In this document: positions 50,333-62,600 of the stretch, piece by piece
Layout of the letters: every line of letters begins with the position of its first letter
How positions within the stretch are numbered: position 1 is the stretch's first letter
Origin: Kuschelorhynchus macadamiae
Taxonomy: Eukaryota; Arthropoda; Insecta; Coleoptera; Curculionidae
Direction of reading: 5' to 3'
DNA length: 64,000 nucleotides
NCBI GenBank assembly: GCA_030620095.1
Contig: JAUTXW010000329.1
Span: forward strand, 885,001-949,000
Made by a program: the position numbers and the translations under genes
Notes under the pieces: generated by a model
Database searches by the model: none
Told to the model about the DNA's origin: nothing
The model's input: only the letters and a program-made list of their open reading frames with translations

Positions 50333-50383
50333 GTTATGATTTAATTGAGTGGCTTATCATGCGTCTTGAGATTGAAGAATCAG
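50333..50383 (+). CDS. RGS7: R7-family RGS protein (RGS7-like), exon B: middle of DEP domain
   Basis: The acceptor TTTCAG is at 50327-50332 and the donor GTATGT at 50384. The 51-nt exon completes the Gly codon from exon A and encodes YDLIEWLIMRLEIEES plus one base. It matches the SDIVQWL-type helix of the DEP domain in order, and both junctions are phase 1. Too short to stand out as an ORF. The call rests on continuity with exons A and C. Confidence 0.85.
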
Positions 50384-51950
50384 GTATGTTAGCATATTAG
50401 TAGTATATTATCACTTAAAATTAATATTTGAATTTTAATATTAAGAAACAATTTATAAAATAAATATGTAATTACAGAGGATTATTGATAACCTACTTGA
50501 TCCCCTTTAGGTCTTTAGACAACTTTATCAAAAATAAAAAATGAAGTTTTTTATTTTTTATAGATACTTAACCTATACAAAAATAACTATTAAACTTTGA
50601 ATAAAATTCAATATATTTTTGCTTTCCCACCAAAAAAAATGTATTTTTAAATTTTTGTCGGTCCACTGTATAACTATATTAAATGAAAAATTGTAAAAAA
50701 TCTTATTTTTCTGCCCGCTTTTATTTTTTATTCTTTAGCTCACTTTATAATCGCGTCGTTTTAAATTTTTTTAATATCTTATTTATTTTAAAGTTTTTAG
50801 TATAGGAAATACGAAACATTAATAATTTTATAAACACCTCAAGAAACCGAACTCCACCATTTTGAACTTTTAATTAGCTAATAAGTCTTGCTATGAAAAT
50901 TCGATACAAACCCAAAGTGTTCTTGAGATTTGCTAAAAATCCTATATTTTTATTTCAAATAGGTCACTTTCCTACAAGTAAGTGCTTTAAAATTATTTTT
51001 TTAGTTACGCATTTATGAAAAAGAATTCGGCGGCAAGAAATGAACCCTTTACAAACTTTACATGCTTCTTACTCGGTTTTCTTTCCATAAATGGGTCGAT
51101 ATCCTGTATTTCTGACTTGTGAAAGGTTAAGAAACTTTTAAAATATTGATAATAATAATATTTTAAGGTTTTTCCCATTCTATAATGAATATGTGGTGCG
51201 GTGAGATTGTTCTCGTTATGTTACTTGTCTAGTTCGACACTCCAAATATATGCTATATAGAATATGCCTTAAATCTCGAAAAGACCGGTCCGATGTTTAG
51301 ATTGCTGGGACTTCTAAAAGGCCCCTCGAGAAAATTGCAATCAATCATGTTTTAATAACAAGAGGCAAATGTAGACTATGACTTTCTATTAGAAACTCGA
51401 TTAAAGCCGCTTAAGTTAATGTCGTCAAAGGAACCAATGCATCATGATCAAACCGAAATTCAGAGTTCTTGTATATTTATAGCTTTCTAATAGTATAAAA
51501 ATTATATTTAACTCTATATAAAAAGTTTGGATATAGGATATCTATTTGTTAGTAGTCAACTAGTCAAAAAATGGCAAGCCAGGGGTCATTAATGGTCATC
51601 TCGATTCCGAAATTATAATTACTGTTTCTAAAAATTCTAGAATTTAAAAAAGAAATGGAATGGTTTGAGAACCACATAAATTATATTTCAACTTGGAAAA
51701 TTCGCAGTTCGTAATGAATTATATTTTTGAATCTAAGAAAAAACGATTTTCACAATTCAGGGATACTTCGTATAGAGTATTCGATAAATATGTATAAAAT
51801 AAATTTCTAGAAAAGGTATTTTCAAAAAAATATATTACGAATTTCTAAATAAAACTGCTATTTCCACTTTATTTGCGGTTTTCACTCTATAAATAAAACA
51901 CAAATTGAAATATACATAAAAAAGTACGATTTTTTATGTTAGAATTTACT
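50384..51950. other. intron, nothing further recognised
   Basis: AT-rich without coding or repeat signal. Confidence 0.4.
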
Positions 51951-51958
51951 AGACTTCA

Positions 51959-52740
51959 GGGGCGTGCGGTGAAATTTTAAGAAAGGGAAGCAATTTTTAG
52001 AAACTTACCTATTTGTAATGTAATTCGATTCTTTGATCATTTTTTACAAATTTGTCGATGACGTCATCATAAAAACGTGGATTCTCTGACATATTTTGGA
52101 GAAGTTTATTTTCAATGGAGAACAGCGATGTATGCGAAAGTCTCTCCTCCCCGTTGAATTTCTCACGACATTTTTATACGTTTAAGTGTTGAAAAATTGC
52201 GTTCTACTGATGAACTTGTGCAGGTATTGTCAATACTAATTCGCACAATTTCGACACTTCGGTGTAGGCATCTTCCAGCTCCTTGTCTTTTAAAAATTGC
52301 ATTAGTTCGTTAGTGTTATTTTTTGCGCTAATGTCATCAGTTTCATAAATCACTTCTAGTTCAGATCGCAGTAACACTCAGTCGAAGAACTAACCATAAT
52401 GAAGAAGAAGAGATTTAAACGCATCTTCTAGAAAAGTTTTTTCTTTAAATGCATCAAAATTGCAGAGCTCGAGGAATTTAAAATCATTTAAACCGTTAAA
52501 TCTATAGTTTATTTGTTGCTGAATTTGATCGATTATTTCATAAAAGAGGCGTCTGCTTGATGTTTGAACATCTCCCACCTTATCTGTTCGAAGACGCTTT
52601 TTTGGCTTAACATTGACTTAAAATCATCCACTTTTTTTAGGCAAAAAGCAATATCATTTGTTTTAGTTTGTAATATATTAAAAACATTGTCTAGTTTTTA
52701 TCGGTTAACAATATGTGAGACCTTATATTAGTTAATTATC
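51959..52740 (-). pseudogene. hAT-family transposase fragment with one terminus
   Basis: The terminus CAGGGGCGTGCGG at 51959-51971 is a hAT-type end. Minus-strand pieces read LRTDKVGDVQTSSRRLFYEI, then KLCELVLTIPA and LFSIENKLLQ...FYDDVIDKF. That is the C-terminal dimerisation region of a hAT transposase distinct from the one at 2284. Several stops and frameshifts occur. No right end is seen. Confidence 0.7.
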
Positions 52741-53009
52741 CCCTCATACACCTGAATTTAACTAAACCCAGTTACAACCCAATCTAAAATATAGTTTCAT
52801 TTAATATGAAAGAAGAATTGAAGAATATAATCCTGAAATTATTTATATTTAAGTAAATATATTAACGTTATACTTGTTGCTTAGTTTTTATATTTCTTAT
52901 ACACTTTAAACAAAATTGCATTATTGGTTTACCGCTTTATAAAAATTATTACCTTTTATTTTTAGTTTAAATTTGGGTTTTTGCTGTTAATGTACTAATT
53001 AACATAAAC

Positions 53010-53130
53010 ATATCCTGAAAATGGCAGTGGTTGAATGATTCTTATTTTTTATTTTTAAAGATGGAAAATTGTTTTTAACGGAAGTGAGATATACGATTAA
53101 CGTGAATGAGTATTTACCAAAAACACAGTT
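53010..53130 (+). repeat. inverted repeat, left arm (partner 56971-57091)
   Basis: ACGGAAGTGAGATATACGAT, TAACGTGAAT and TTTACCAAAAACA match the reversed partner 3.9 kb away. The arms are about 120 bp with moderate divergence. Possibly two copies of one unknown repeat or the ends of a larger element. Confidence 0.6.
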
Positions 53131-53828
53131 GGACAGAAAGGGGGAAGATGATAGATTAATACACTGTTCTACAATAAAGTTCTATGGACCAAGCAAGGAT
53201 AATTCAGGTTTTAATTATAATCTCTAATTAACATAACCTGACAAGTAAAAAAAGAAACACAAAAGAAACAAACTAATTTTAAAAAACACTCAGATTTATT
53301 ATCTGAAATGTACATTATGTAATGACATATGTAGTTTCAACAATGACAAAACAAATCACAAGACAAAGGTTCTAACTATACCAATTTTAAATTTACCCAA
53401 TCACATATTTAAAGTATTCAATCTTAAATTTCAGGATATATATCATAGGTCAAATTATATAAAAAAAAATATCAATTTAATTAAAATATAAAATAATAAA
53501 TAGTACAATTTGTAACCTAAAAGTGAAATAAACCAGTATTTGGTTATTTATTTTCCAAATGTACATATAATTAAAATTTACAACAGCGATTTATAAACTA
53601 AATCAGATTTTAACTAAAATTTTGCATGGATGTAAGGTCTAAACCTTATCTAGCTACTCAATCATAAAACAAAAATTAAGCAGAATGACATTAATGGAAA
53701 TACAAAATTTGTAAGTACTCAGCTATAAAAAAATAACCAGATACATAGAGTATAATATATAAAGTATTCATAACAATTATGCAACTATAAAACAGAATGA
53801 CATTATGTAAAAATTGCAATATGTATGC
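53131..53828. other. intron, nothing recognised
   Basis: Strongly AT-rich, no signal. Confidence 0.4.
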
Positions 53829-54095
53829 CAAAAGGCTAATAATAACTCAGAACCCAATATATGTTCGGTTGATTTTGAACTAAAAAAACTTTTAAGCTGT
53901 AAGAAGTCTATATTTAATATATTGGAATGGCAAAGGCTAATAATAACTTAAAACCCAATATATGTCCGGTTGATTTTGAACTAAAAATTAGTAAAACTTG
54001 TAAGATGTCTATACTTAAATCATTTGATTGCCAAAGTTTAATAACTTAGAAGCCAATATATGTTCGGTGGTTTTTGAACTAAAAAATGTATAAAA
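53829..54095 (+). repeat. 101-bp tandem repeat, about 2.6 copies
   Basis: The words CAAAGGCTAATAATAACT, CCAATATATGTTCGG and TTTTGAACTAAAAA recur at spacings of 101 nt (starts near 53831, 53932, 54033). The third copy is shortened and more diverged. Confidence 0.8.
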
Positions 54096-55394
54096 TATTT
54101 AAGCACAGTTGCATCATTGGCGATATTAAAAAATGAATGCATAAGCTAATTAAAAAATGAATTCTCGAGAAATGATAGGTGTTTATATGTAGAATCATGA
54201 AAATATTAGCACTGCTACACATTTTGTCTAGCTGTGCTAACGTTTGCTCTATTCCTTGAATTAAAAAACTAGAACGAAACTAGTATATTTATCAGTAAAG
54301 TCATCTGATCTCAATACCTTAAGTAATATATCATTAAGTTTATATTTTACGTAAAAGACTAAGAAATATGTAAAATTAAGCAAAACGTGAAAAACAACAA
54401 AAACTTATCTTTCAAGTTGCAATTTTTAGAAGGAATCAAAAGCGTCTGTACCTTCCAAATGCGTCTCAAACAGCAGCGGCGGCGCGGCGGCGTCTAGCCA
54501 GTAGAAAAGTCCCAACACAAAACGTCTAGGAGAACAGCAAATCACTACACGGCAGAAGGAGTAAAAAACACCTGCACTTCTTCAGATATAGTTTCAATCC
54601 CAGATAATTTAAGTAAAGTTGTCATCATAATTTCGGTACTTTTAAGTCTTTGAATTAATACAAATATAAACTACGAAATCTTGAAGGTATTTTTAATTAA
54701 AATCTTGCATCATTCAAAATTAAAAAGTCGATAGATTCAAAATTAAAAGAAATTTGGTTGTTGGTCCTATAATAATAGCAAGTTGAGTGATCCTCAATTT
54801 CAATTGAAAAAGGAGTTCCGAAATTAAAAGGGAAGTTCCAAAATTAAAAGCCTGAAACAAAGAAAAATCACGTGTCAACTACATATTCACAAAATGGCGG
54901 CCTGTGAAGAATTTCTTACCTAGTCTTCATGGTTGGTTTCATATACAGGAGATTAAACTAGATCATTATTATTTGTGAACTAATCCGACAATGTCGCTTG
55001 CTACCTTATATGGCACAAAATCTCAAAAAAAAATATCTTATTAAATATGGCAGTGGCTCAACTAGCTCCTGCTGAAACTAAAGGAAAAGAGAGCGATCGA
55101 TGCTGGCCGGCGAAAATAAATAAACTTAAAAACCAACAAAAAATAATGGCACAATGGCACATGACCTCTCTCACTTGACAAAATTAATTTGTACTCTCTA
55201 ACGTACTCAACCAAAATTAAATCCTCTAAGCGTATCGAATATATCAAAAATAGTGTCGTATTCAATAATTTAAATTTCTATAAATATGTAATTAAAATGG
55301 TCGCAGTTAAGCTTTGAGGAAATTGAAGACTATTAAGATATTATTCTTTTTAAGATAAAATGATTAAATTTGCAAATAATTTGTAACTAACATA
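54096..55394. other. intron, nothing recognised
   Basis: A GC-rich pocket at about 54460-54500 (CAGCAGCGGCGGCGCGGCGG) stands out in AT-rich DNA. I see no frame or repeat unit around it. Confidence 0.4.
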
Positions 55395-55839
55395 AAATGG
55401 TTGTTACATTACATCTTTCGATGTCCTTAAGCATTGCCCAATTTTTTGTGTGTACTAAAGATTGTGCGAATATTGGATCTCCGCAAAATTCTTGCAATTT
55501 CATATGTGGTACCCTGAATAAAAGGCAAAACTGTACTAATTGTGGTTGTGTGTCCATTACTGGTTTAGGTCTGGGATTATTGTAATATCCAATCGAGCGG
55601 CTGATATCTTCAGCACAATATCCGTTTGATTTTAAAGCTTCAGTCAGTTTTTCTATTTCGTCTGGAATTGAGTTTGTATCACATATTGACAAAACCCTAA
55701 AGACTAATGAATTGATGACCGATTGTTTTTGAAATGGAAGATGGTGAGAACTAAAATTTAAATATATATTCATATATGTCGGTTTCCTGTAAACAGTATG
55801 TCCTAGGGTTCCATGTTCCTGTTTACAAGCAACCGACAC
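55395..55839 (-). pseudogene. Penelope-like fragment, minus copy of a head-to-head pair
   Basis: Frame 55839-55387 reads GHTVYRKPTYMNIYLNFSSH followed by FQKQSVINSLVFR, the conserved PLE segment after the RT (TVYRKPTHTNRYL...SHHHP..K). It keeps an open frame of about 150 codons but lacks both the RT and the GIY-YIG part. Confidence 0.75.
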
Positions 55840-56340
55840 ATACGAACAGATATTTTAGTCCTCACCATCATCCATCTCAAAAACAATCCGTCATCAATTC
55901 ATTAGTATTTAGGAGCTTTGTCAATATGTGTTACAAATTCAATTCCGGACCAAACAGAAAAACTGACTGAAGCATTAAACTGAAAGGGATATTGCACTGA
56001 AATTCAGGCGTTCGATTGGGAGTTATAATAATGCCAGACCTAAACCAGTAATCGATACTCATCAAGTAGTGCCGTTTTACCTTTTATTCAGGGTACCATA
56101 AATGAAATTGCAAGAATTCTGCGTAGAATCAACATTCGCACAATCTTTAGTACACACAAAAAATTGGACAATGCTTAAGGACACCGAAAGATGTAATTCC
56201 TTTGCAATCAGAAAAGATTTATAAAATTCCTTGTTCCTGCGGTAAAGTGTATATTAGTGAAACTAGATGGTCTGCGTCTACTAGATCTAAGGAAAGTGAA
56301 GGATGTATACGTAAAAAACAAATTTTTAATTTCACACCCA
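55776..56340 (+). pseudogene. Penelope-like fragment, plus copy, with GIY-YIG remnant
   Basis: VYKQPTHTNRYFSPHHHPSQK is encoded from about 55815. The frame breaks repeatedly. KIYKIPCSCGKVYISETR, the GIY-YIG core, appears at about 56215-56270. The first 60 nt overlap the minus copy, so the centre is palindromic. Confidence 0.75.
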
Positions 56341-56519
56341 ACAGGATACATGGTTAATGTATAAGATACCAAGGTTCTTGCATAAGTGTCGGGTTATTAT
56401 AAACGAAAAATTAGAGAATCTATTGAAATTATCAAGGACCTTGAAAGTGTCAATAGAGGCGCGGACTAAACTAATCATTAAAGTGAGTCACGCATTGGTG
56501 GGCACAGATCGGTTATAAA

Positions 56520-56670
56520 TACTTGAACTCTGCTCATCGAAGTTCATGTAGAAGATGCCTCGTGCAATCACAGGCGAAAGGTCGGAAAGTAATTCCAATT
56601 TGGCAGTCTAAACCCAAGAACCATGATTTTTTAATTGACTCCAGCCGCGAAAGTTTTTGTACTATACTTG
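56520..56670 (+). mobile_element. Penelope-like 3' terminus with decayed hammerhead-like motif
   Basis: GAAGATGCC, a loop, then GGCGAAAGGTCGG (56551-56587) keep stem II (GCC/GGC) and GAAA in the right places but not CTGATGA. The following sequence is shared with 20690-20800. It is the expected 3' end of the PLE fragment before it. Confidence 0.5.
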
Positions 56671-56970
56671 TGAATGTAAGCAAATTAGATTATGTCCTTA
56701 ATAAATAATGTTTTAAGAACTTAGTTCTATTACTGATGCAAGTATTGATAAACCAGGTCCATCTAAAGCCCACAATTCAGAATTAGAGAATAACTAGATT
56801 TACCAACTTGGGAAGAAAAGCCACCAAACCATTACAATAATAGGAGTTAATCACATACCTCACTTCCATTTTGCTATGTTTTTATTTATTGAAAACGTTT
56901 GTTTTTGCGAATGTATTTAAGTTTTTGTAAGAAAGCTGAGTTTAAATATATTTTAAGATAAATAATGAAT

Positions 56971-57091
56971 CTGTTTTTGGTAAATAATTATTCACGTTAA
57001 TCGTATATTTCACTTCCGTTAAAAAACAATTTTCAATTTTAGGTAGAAATTAAAAATTAGAATCATTTAAACTCTGCTATTTTCTGGATAT
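56971..57091 (-). repeat. inverted repeat, right arm (partner 53010-53130)
   Basis: Reverse complement of 53010-53130 with moderate divergence. It lies about 150 nt upstream of host exon C. Confidence 0.6.
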
Positions 57092-57242
57092 ATTTAATAA
57101 TAATAATAATATTTAATATAAAACTAAGCATAATATGCTCCGTTTTTATATTTCATGGTTTCAGTTTTCAAGAACTATATACTAGAATTTAATATGTAGG
57201 TTCTCGATTTAACTAAATTTTCATTTACATTTTTATTTTCAG

Positions 57243-57349
57243 AGGCTCTTAATATTGCCAACCAGTTATGTCAGTACGGCTATTTTTTTCCCATAAGTGA
57301 TTCAAAAAACCTCGTGGTGAAAGATGACAGTTCGCTCTACAGATTTCAA
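57243..57349 (+). CDS. RGS7: R7-family RGS protein (RGS7-like), exon C: end of core DEP domain
   Basis: The acceptor TTTATTTTCAG ends at 57242 and the donor GTAAGT starts at 57350. The 107-nt exon encodes EALNIANQLCQYGYFFPISD and then KNLVVKDDSSLYRFQ, the best conserved stretch of the RGS6/7 DEP domain, where vertebrates have HGYFFPISD...LKDDGTFYRFQ. The phase-0 end after YRFQ agrees with the vertebrate gene. No later exon (expected to begin TPYFWPS-like) is found to 64000, so the following intron exceeds 6.6 kb. Confidence 0.9.
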
Positions 57350-57740
57350 GTAAGTATTTGCAATTAAGTATGTAGGTTTTTTCGTCGAGTCAAATAAGCA
57401 AATGTCCAACTACACTGTTTTTTAAAATTCAGAAAAGAAAAATAATAAATGAATTAAAATAAATTACCTACTAAGATAATCAATTGCGGAAAGTAATATT
57501 TTGTGCAATGAGCGGATTTCTGAATAACACTCGTTACTTAAAATTTCATTCATATTGATAATGATGTTTTTATATCTTAATAATTTAAATTTCTAAATAT
57601 AATATACAACTTAAAAGTTTTACAGTTGATATGTGCTATAAAATCTTTCTTAAGATACGTTGCCGTAAAGATAAATCGGGATGACTTGTTGACCCAATAG
57701 CCCGCCGACCAGCTAGACCATGAAATCCACGGGTGTTTTT
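57350..57740. other. intron, nothing recognised
   Basis: Start of the next host intron. AT-rich, no signal. Confidence 0.4.
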
Positions 57741-58190
57741 ACTTCCCTTATAAATGTATTTTACCCGTGAAAAAATTACCCTCCGAGATTTTTCATAGAC
57801 CTTTTCGTTTTAGGGTCGCATTTCCGGCAGTTTGTTGGTCTATCGTTCTCTCTGTGCGCGGCATACCACACAAACTACTTATCCGATTTCGGTAAAAATC
57901 CAATATAGCAAAAATCATTCAAGAATATTTAAAAAATCATTATTAAGAAACTACTTTTGGAATTGCATAGGGAAAAACTAATGGCTTTACTTACGTAAAG
58001 CTATTAGACGCAACAAAACGGCCACCTAATAAAATGTTTAAACATTTAGTAGCAAAAAACCACTTATCCAATTAACTTGAAATTTTGCATAACAATGAAA
58101 AGTACAACAGGAATGAACTGGTAAAATTTGGTGCGATTCCTGCATGGCAAAACAAAATGGCGGCCTTATAAAATGTAAGTAGTCGGCAAA
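57741..58190 (+). mobile_element. family X copy, partial
   Basis: It begins ACTTCCCTTAT (one or two changes from the family terminus), and AACAAAATGGCGGCC lies near its end. The middle is diverged and no right terminus is present. Confidence 0.6.
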
Positions 58191-59642
58191 ATTCTATTTC
58201 GTACAATAAAACCATTTTATAGGGAAAATAATAAATGGCATTAGCTTGACATTTATAGACTGCGTAAATAAAATTTTGAAAAATTAATTAATATAACAAT
58301 ATTAATAATAAGAGTAAGTAAATTAAAAACTAAAACAAAATTGAAATAAATTATAGTTTATAGAATTTATATTATATGCATATGTAGATTGTCTGATGTA
58401 CGTAGTCACGTAGTGGATTTATGTATAACGGATCTTGTGTGCTTACTGTCTGCAACGGACATGACGATCAAACGATCTTCGAATCAAAATATCGAATTCT
58501 GTAGTTGGTTTCAGAAAATAGCGTAAGATGAAGTAGTGGAAGTGATATCAGCTTGACTGATATCACTTACATTGAAAGTCAGTAAATGTCAAAACGAAAA
58601 TACAAGAGACAGTTTACGTTACAACTTTCTTAGATAAGGGGCGCTTTAGTGAAAGATCTTCTCCTGCAAAGTGGATACAAAAACTTTGTTCTTATGTTTA
58701 TTGCCGAGTTTCAACTGTTACTATTTTGGCGTATAAAATAGTTCGATATTATAATTATTTTACGAGCCAAGATTACTTCACAATATAAAGGAGTTTGGTA
58801 CTAACTACTGATTTGTGTTCTATCGGGTGTTGATATAGAAATAAACGAAATTAGATAACGTCGAACAGGCGTGTTAATTATATAAGGTAAATAAAATAGT
58901 AAAAATGTTGTAATTGAATTTATTTGGCATTCGTAGTTGTGAGTGACTAAAAGTGCTTTTTAATGCGCTCCAAGTGATTTTCTTTTGTGTTATAATTATT
59001 AAGAAGTATATTTTTTAATGTCATTATGGTTCTTAACTGTATATGAAACAAAAAACTTGAGTATAAGTTTTCTAACCTTACATTCCATGGGTAAGCTTAA
59101 CCAAAACTGCGTTAGAACTAAATCTTCGAACCGCTTCATATTTCATTGATAAATTCTCGCCAGGCGATATACTTGCTCTCGTTTTATTTTGTTACTTATG
59201 AATGGATGGGAGCGTCTATTTCCTATTTAGTCTGAGGTTGCTATAACTTATATATGAGATTTGAGCAAAGTTGAAAACCGAGAACCGCTAGAATGATTTT
59301 GTCGCTACAATGGTAATTTTTTCTCAAACGGTTGCGAATTACAACAGTAATTTTTTAAGGGATTTGACTGAAGACATTTTATTTATAAGATTCGTGTGTG
59401 GTCCTGTATTATATTTTTTTCCATATGAAGCTTAACTAAAGAAAACTATTGACGTAAATACATATACGGTGAAATAATATTCTTCCGGATTGGCCTGTAA
59501 CCAAACACATAATTTCTGAATGCACTCCGTTTTATTCAAAACACAGCTTACAGGTAGTACAGATAAAGACTGGTTATACCTAACACTCGTAACTAAGGTA
59601 ACCTAAAACTGTCACTGTCTACTTGTTTACACCACAGACACT
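58191..59642. other. intron, nothing recognised
   Basis: AT-rich. A direct/inverted duplication of GTGATATCAGCTTGACTGATATCAC (near 58549-58568, only its ends matter) makes a small hairpin. Confidence 0.35.
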
Positions 59643-59672
59643 GAGCACAGAAAACAATTGTTTTCTGTGCTC
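59643..59672. repeat. perfect 30-bp palindrome
   Basis: GAGCACAGAAAACAA followed at once by its exact reverse complement, with no loop. Flanks also share CCACAGAC on both sides, so it may be the junction of two inverted element ends. Confidence 0.8.
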
Positions 59673-62600
59673 GGTGACCACAGACCACCGACTTATTTAA
59701 TTTAATCTCCGTGTACTGTGGTTTACACTTCGAAATCTCAAACTAAACTGAATCAAAATTTGGTTCGCGGCGCGCTTATATAACCTTTAGAAAAAGATGG
59801 AATGATCTAGAAAATTCTAGAATAATCTAAATACTACAGAGTGGAAAGAACTAAGCCTAACAGAACATTCGAGAACGATTTTTGACACTATCATTATCGT
59901 TACATGGATAAAAATTAAGGTAAGTCTACTTCATTAAAATGACAAATAATAAATAAATTCACCTAAAACTTAACCCACCTATAATTAGGGCTAAATTCGC
60001 AACAATATGTTTGCCGAAACATATTTTTTTATCTTGCGATGCGGCTGGTGTTTTTTTTTCAAATAGCTGTAATTAATTTTATATGCTTTAATCTGGTTCA
60101 GCACACTCGCTATTAAGGCGTACCAGACTATAGCAAATAATCGTTATTTTAAACATAAAAAAGAGTTTATTATTAACAAATTAATTTAATGGTTTTAAAA
60201 GCTTTTTAGTTTTTTATTCATACATTGTGGCCACCGGCCGCGGCCGCGGCCGGCCTAGCGCCCTAAATACCTACACAACATTTTCATACTTTCGTACTTT
60301 GCATGCCTTCAAATAATATCATTTTGCTGTTGCTTTAGCTCTAGCAATCACACCACGTGTAACGTAATCGCATAGGCTGTTTTAAAGGCTGCTACAACGG
60401 AGCAGCTGCAGATATGGAAATTCAGAACATATTTCAGTTTTCGCATGGATCCGCCTAAAGGGGAGTAAAACCAAATGTATTACGCGAGACTAGTGGTGAC
60501 GAAGTTAGTAATTGTGACCGATAAACCAGGTATTAAAAACTGTTTTTCGCCTAAAAATTTAACTGGTTAAACGGAAGGTCCGAGTTCATAATTTGCTGTT
60601 AACTAAAAAAAGGTTCTCACGTCCATATATGAATGACTATATCCAAGGATTTTGTTGTTTCGAGGGCTAGCAGATGAGTTAATCGAACTTTCGTTAACCG
60701 GTCGGACCGGTTACCAGACCGCCGGTTATTCGAAATGCTGTTTTCCCCGTAACCTTTAACAGCTCTACGCGCTACACACGAATAACACTGGATTATCAGA
60801 ATTTTTATTTGGTTTCTGTTACTAAATGTTAATCTACCAGAAAATGACCGTATCCGGTTTGCGAAAAAAGGGATGATTTTCTGGACTTTCTTATTGTTTT
60901 TAAAAACAATTTTCCACGGTTGCACTTAGAGAATAAACCTAAAATATCGCCAAACTTATCGTGGAAAAAAGGGAAGTAGCAGGTTTCTGGGGCGTGTATT
61001 TTGGCAGTAAAAATTGCAAGTTATTGCTATTATTTCAGTCCTCTTAGCTAGTTAAAATTCAATAAATATAAAAATAATGTTTTGCGTCGTTTTAATTTAA
61101 AATGTAAAATTATATAACATTCAATAATGTTAATCAATGTTATTCACTAAAAAAATAAAATATACAGCCTACCTGTACTTTTCTACCGTTAGAATGTAGT
61201 CTTTTAAGTACAAGTACAATTGAAATTAAAATTCTCGTCGACTTAATAAAAATAAAATTTTTATAACAGTTATTATGTCGCTATTTACTTCGTAACTAAT
61301 TCTAAATCTTGACAAGTTTAAACATTTCTTAGCGTCGAAATTAAATTTTACGGTAAGCATGCTAGTCAGCATAATAAAATGTTTTATGACGTTCTAATTT
61401 GGCTGTGATATGTCGTAAATCTGGAAGTTTTATGTTGGTTTAGAATACTTTTCTAAAATTGGAAGAGGAGATCCATTTTTCTGTAGACTATTACAATATT
61501 AAACTTAGTATTTTACTTCCAAGAACTAATAATTTAAATAACTACAAGACATATTAATAATACATGGACAAAATGTATAGTTTTATACATACACATACAC
61601 CATATTGAAACACAGATAATCATTAAAAATGTTACTTAAAAGGAAATAAAATATTTTCTGAAATTAATATACCAGATGAATAATTTTTATGTACTCTAAA
61701 TAGTGAACAACCACATATATTTCATGTTCTTCCCAAAAACTGTTGTTTATCTAAGGGTGAAAAATGTTTCATATCGATCAAGTGTTTTTTTCCTCATTTA
61801 GATCCTCATCACACTAATGTTAGTCAAAAAAAATAGGCCTTAATAGACAAAAAAGTTTTCAAACTGGTCAAGTAATCTCGAATTAAAATATATTGTTTTT
61901 CTTATCCACCCCACTTTCCATCATCTTATAATATATAATCTATGATCATAGGAAAAAAAATTAGTGACGAAGAAGTGACTACGTGACTGGATCACATAAT
62001 ATAAATCCCAGAGCACAACTAAAAACTTGTACAGCTTTTACACATGACAAATACAGCCTCTTCTCATATGTGGTAGGCAATTTTTTCTTCAACCTTAAAC
62101 AGCCTTGACCGTGTTTAAAGAAAAGCTGTTTGCCAAATTGATGAACAATACAAGCAAGTTCGACCCACTTAAACATCGACTGTCTGTGGTAATTTGCCTG
62201 TTATCCAAACACTTCCACGGATTCTGCTTTGAGAAATTATTCATACATTACACATACCTTTTTAGCCTCACCTTACAGGAAGACGTGAACATTAACTCAC
62301 ATACATTCCATAACCGTCAAAATACAAATATCAATGAAATCTCTTTGTTCGCTCTTATCTGATATCCAGCCTGTTGTTTTTCCTTATAACATAATCTAAC
62401 CCACGAATTTTACTATCTTTCAAAACCCGAGGAAAACAGGTAGTTAATCTTTTCAATTTTATTATGTTCGCGTGAACAACCTGGAAATAACACTGCACAG
62501 AAACATTGAAAAATAAGACCCGAAACACCCGTGAAATTTGATGAGATTTTAGTATGGTCTAGTTCTCCTGATTAAAAGCTATTGATCCAACAACTATAAG

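Larger units (their letters stand above)
50384..57242 (+). other. intron of the RGS7-like gene, about 6.9 kb
   Basis: Donor CAG/GTATGT and acceptor TTTATTTTCAG. The junction makes a Glu codon (G plus AG), giving EES-EALNIA. It contains a hAT fragment, a 101-bp tandem repeat, and a head-to-head Penelope pair. Confidence 0.8.

Noticed and set aside
60617..60925. 102-codon minus frame
   Set aside because: No recognisable domain, no splice or composition support. Probably chance.
60998..61020. TATTTTGGCAGT as the next host exon (TPYFWPS-like)
   Set aside because: Translation around it does not continue the RGS7 sequence, and no acceptor in the right phase precedes it.
62105..62362. 85-codon + frame
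   Set aside because: No family resemblance and no support from context. Not called.
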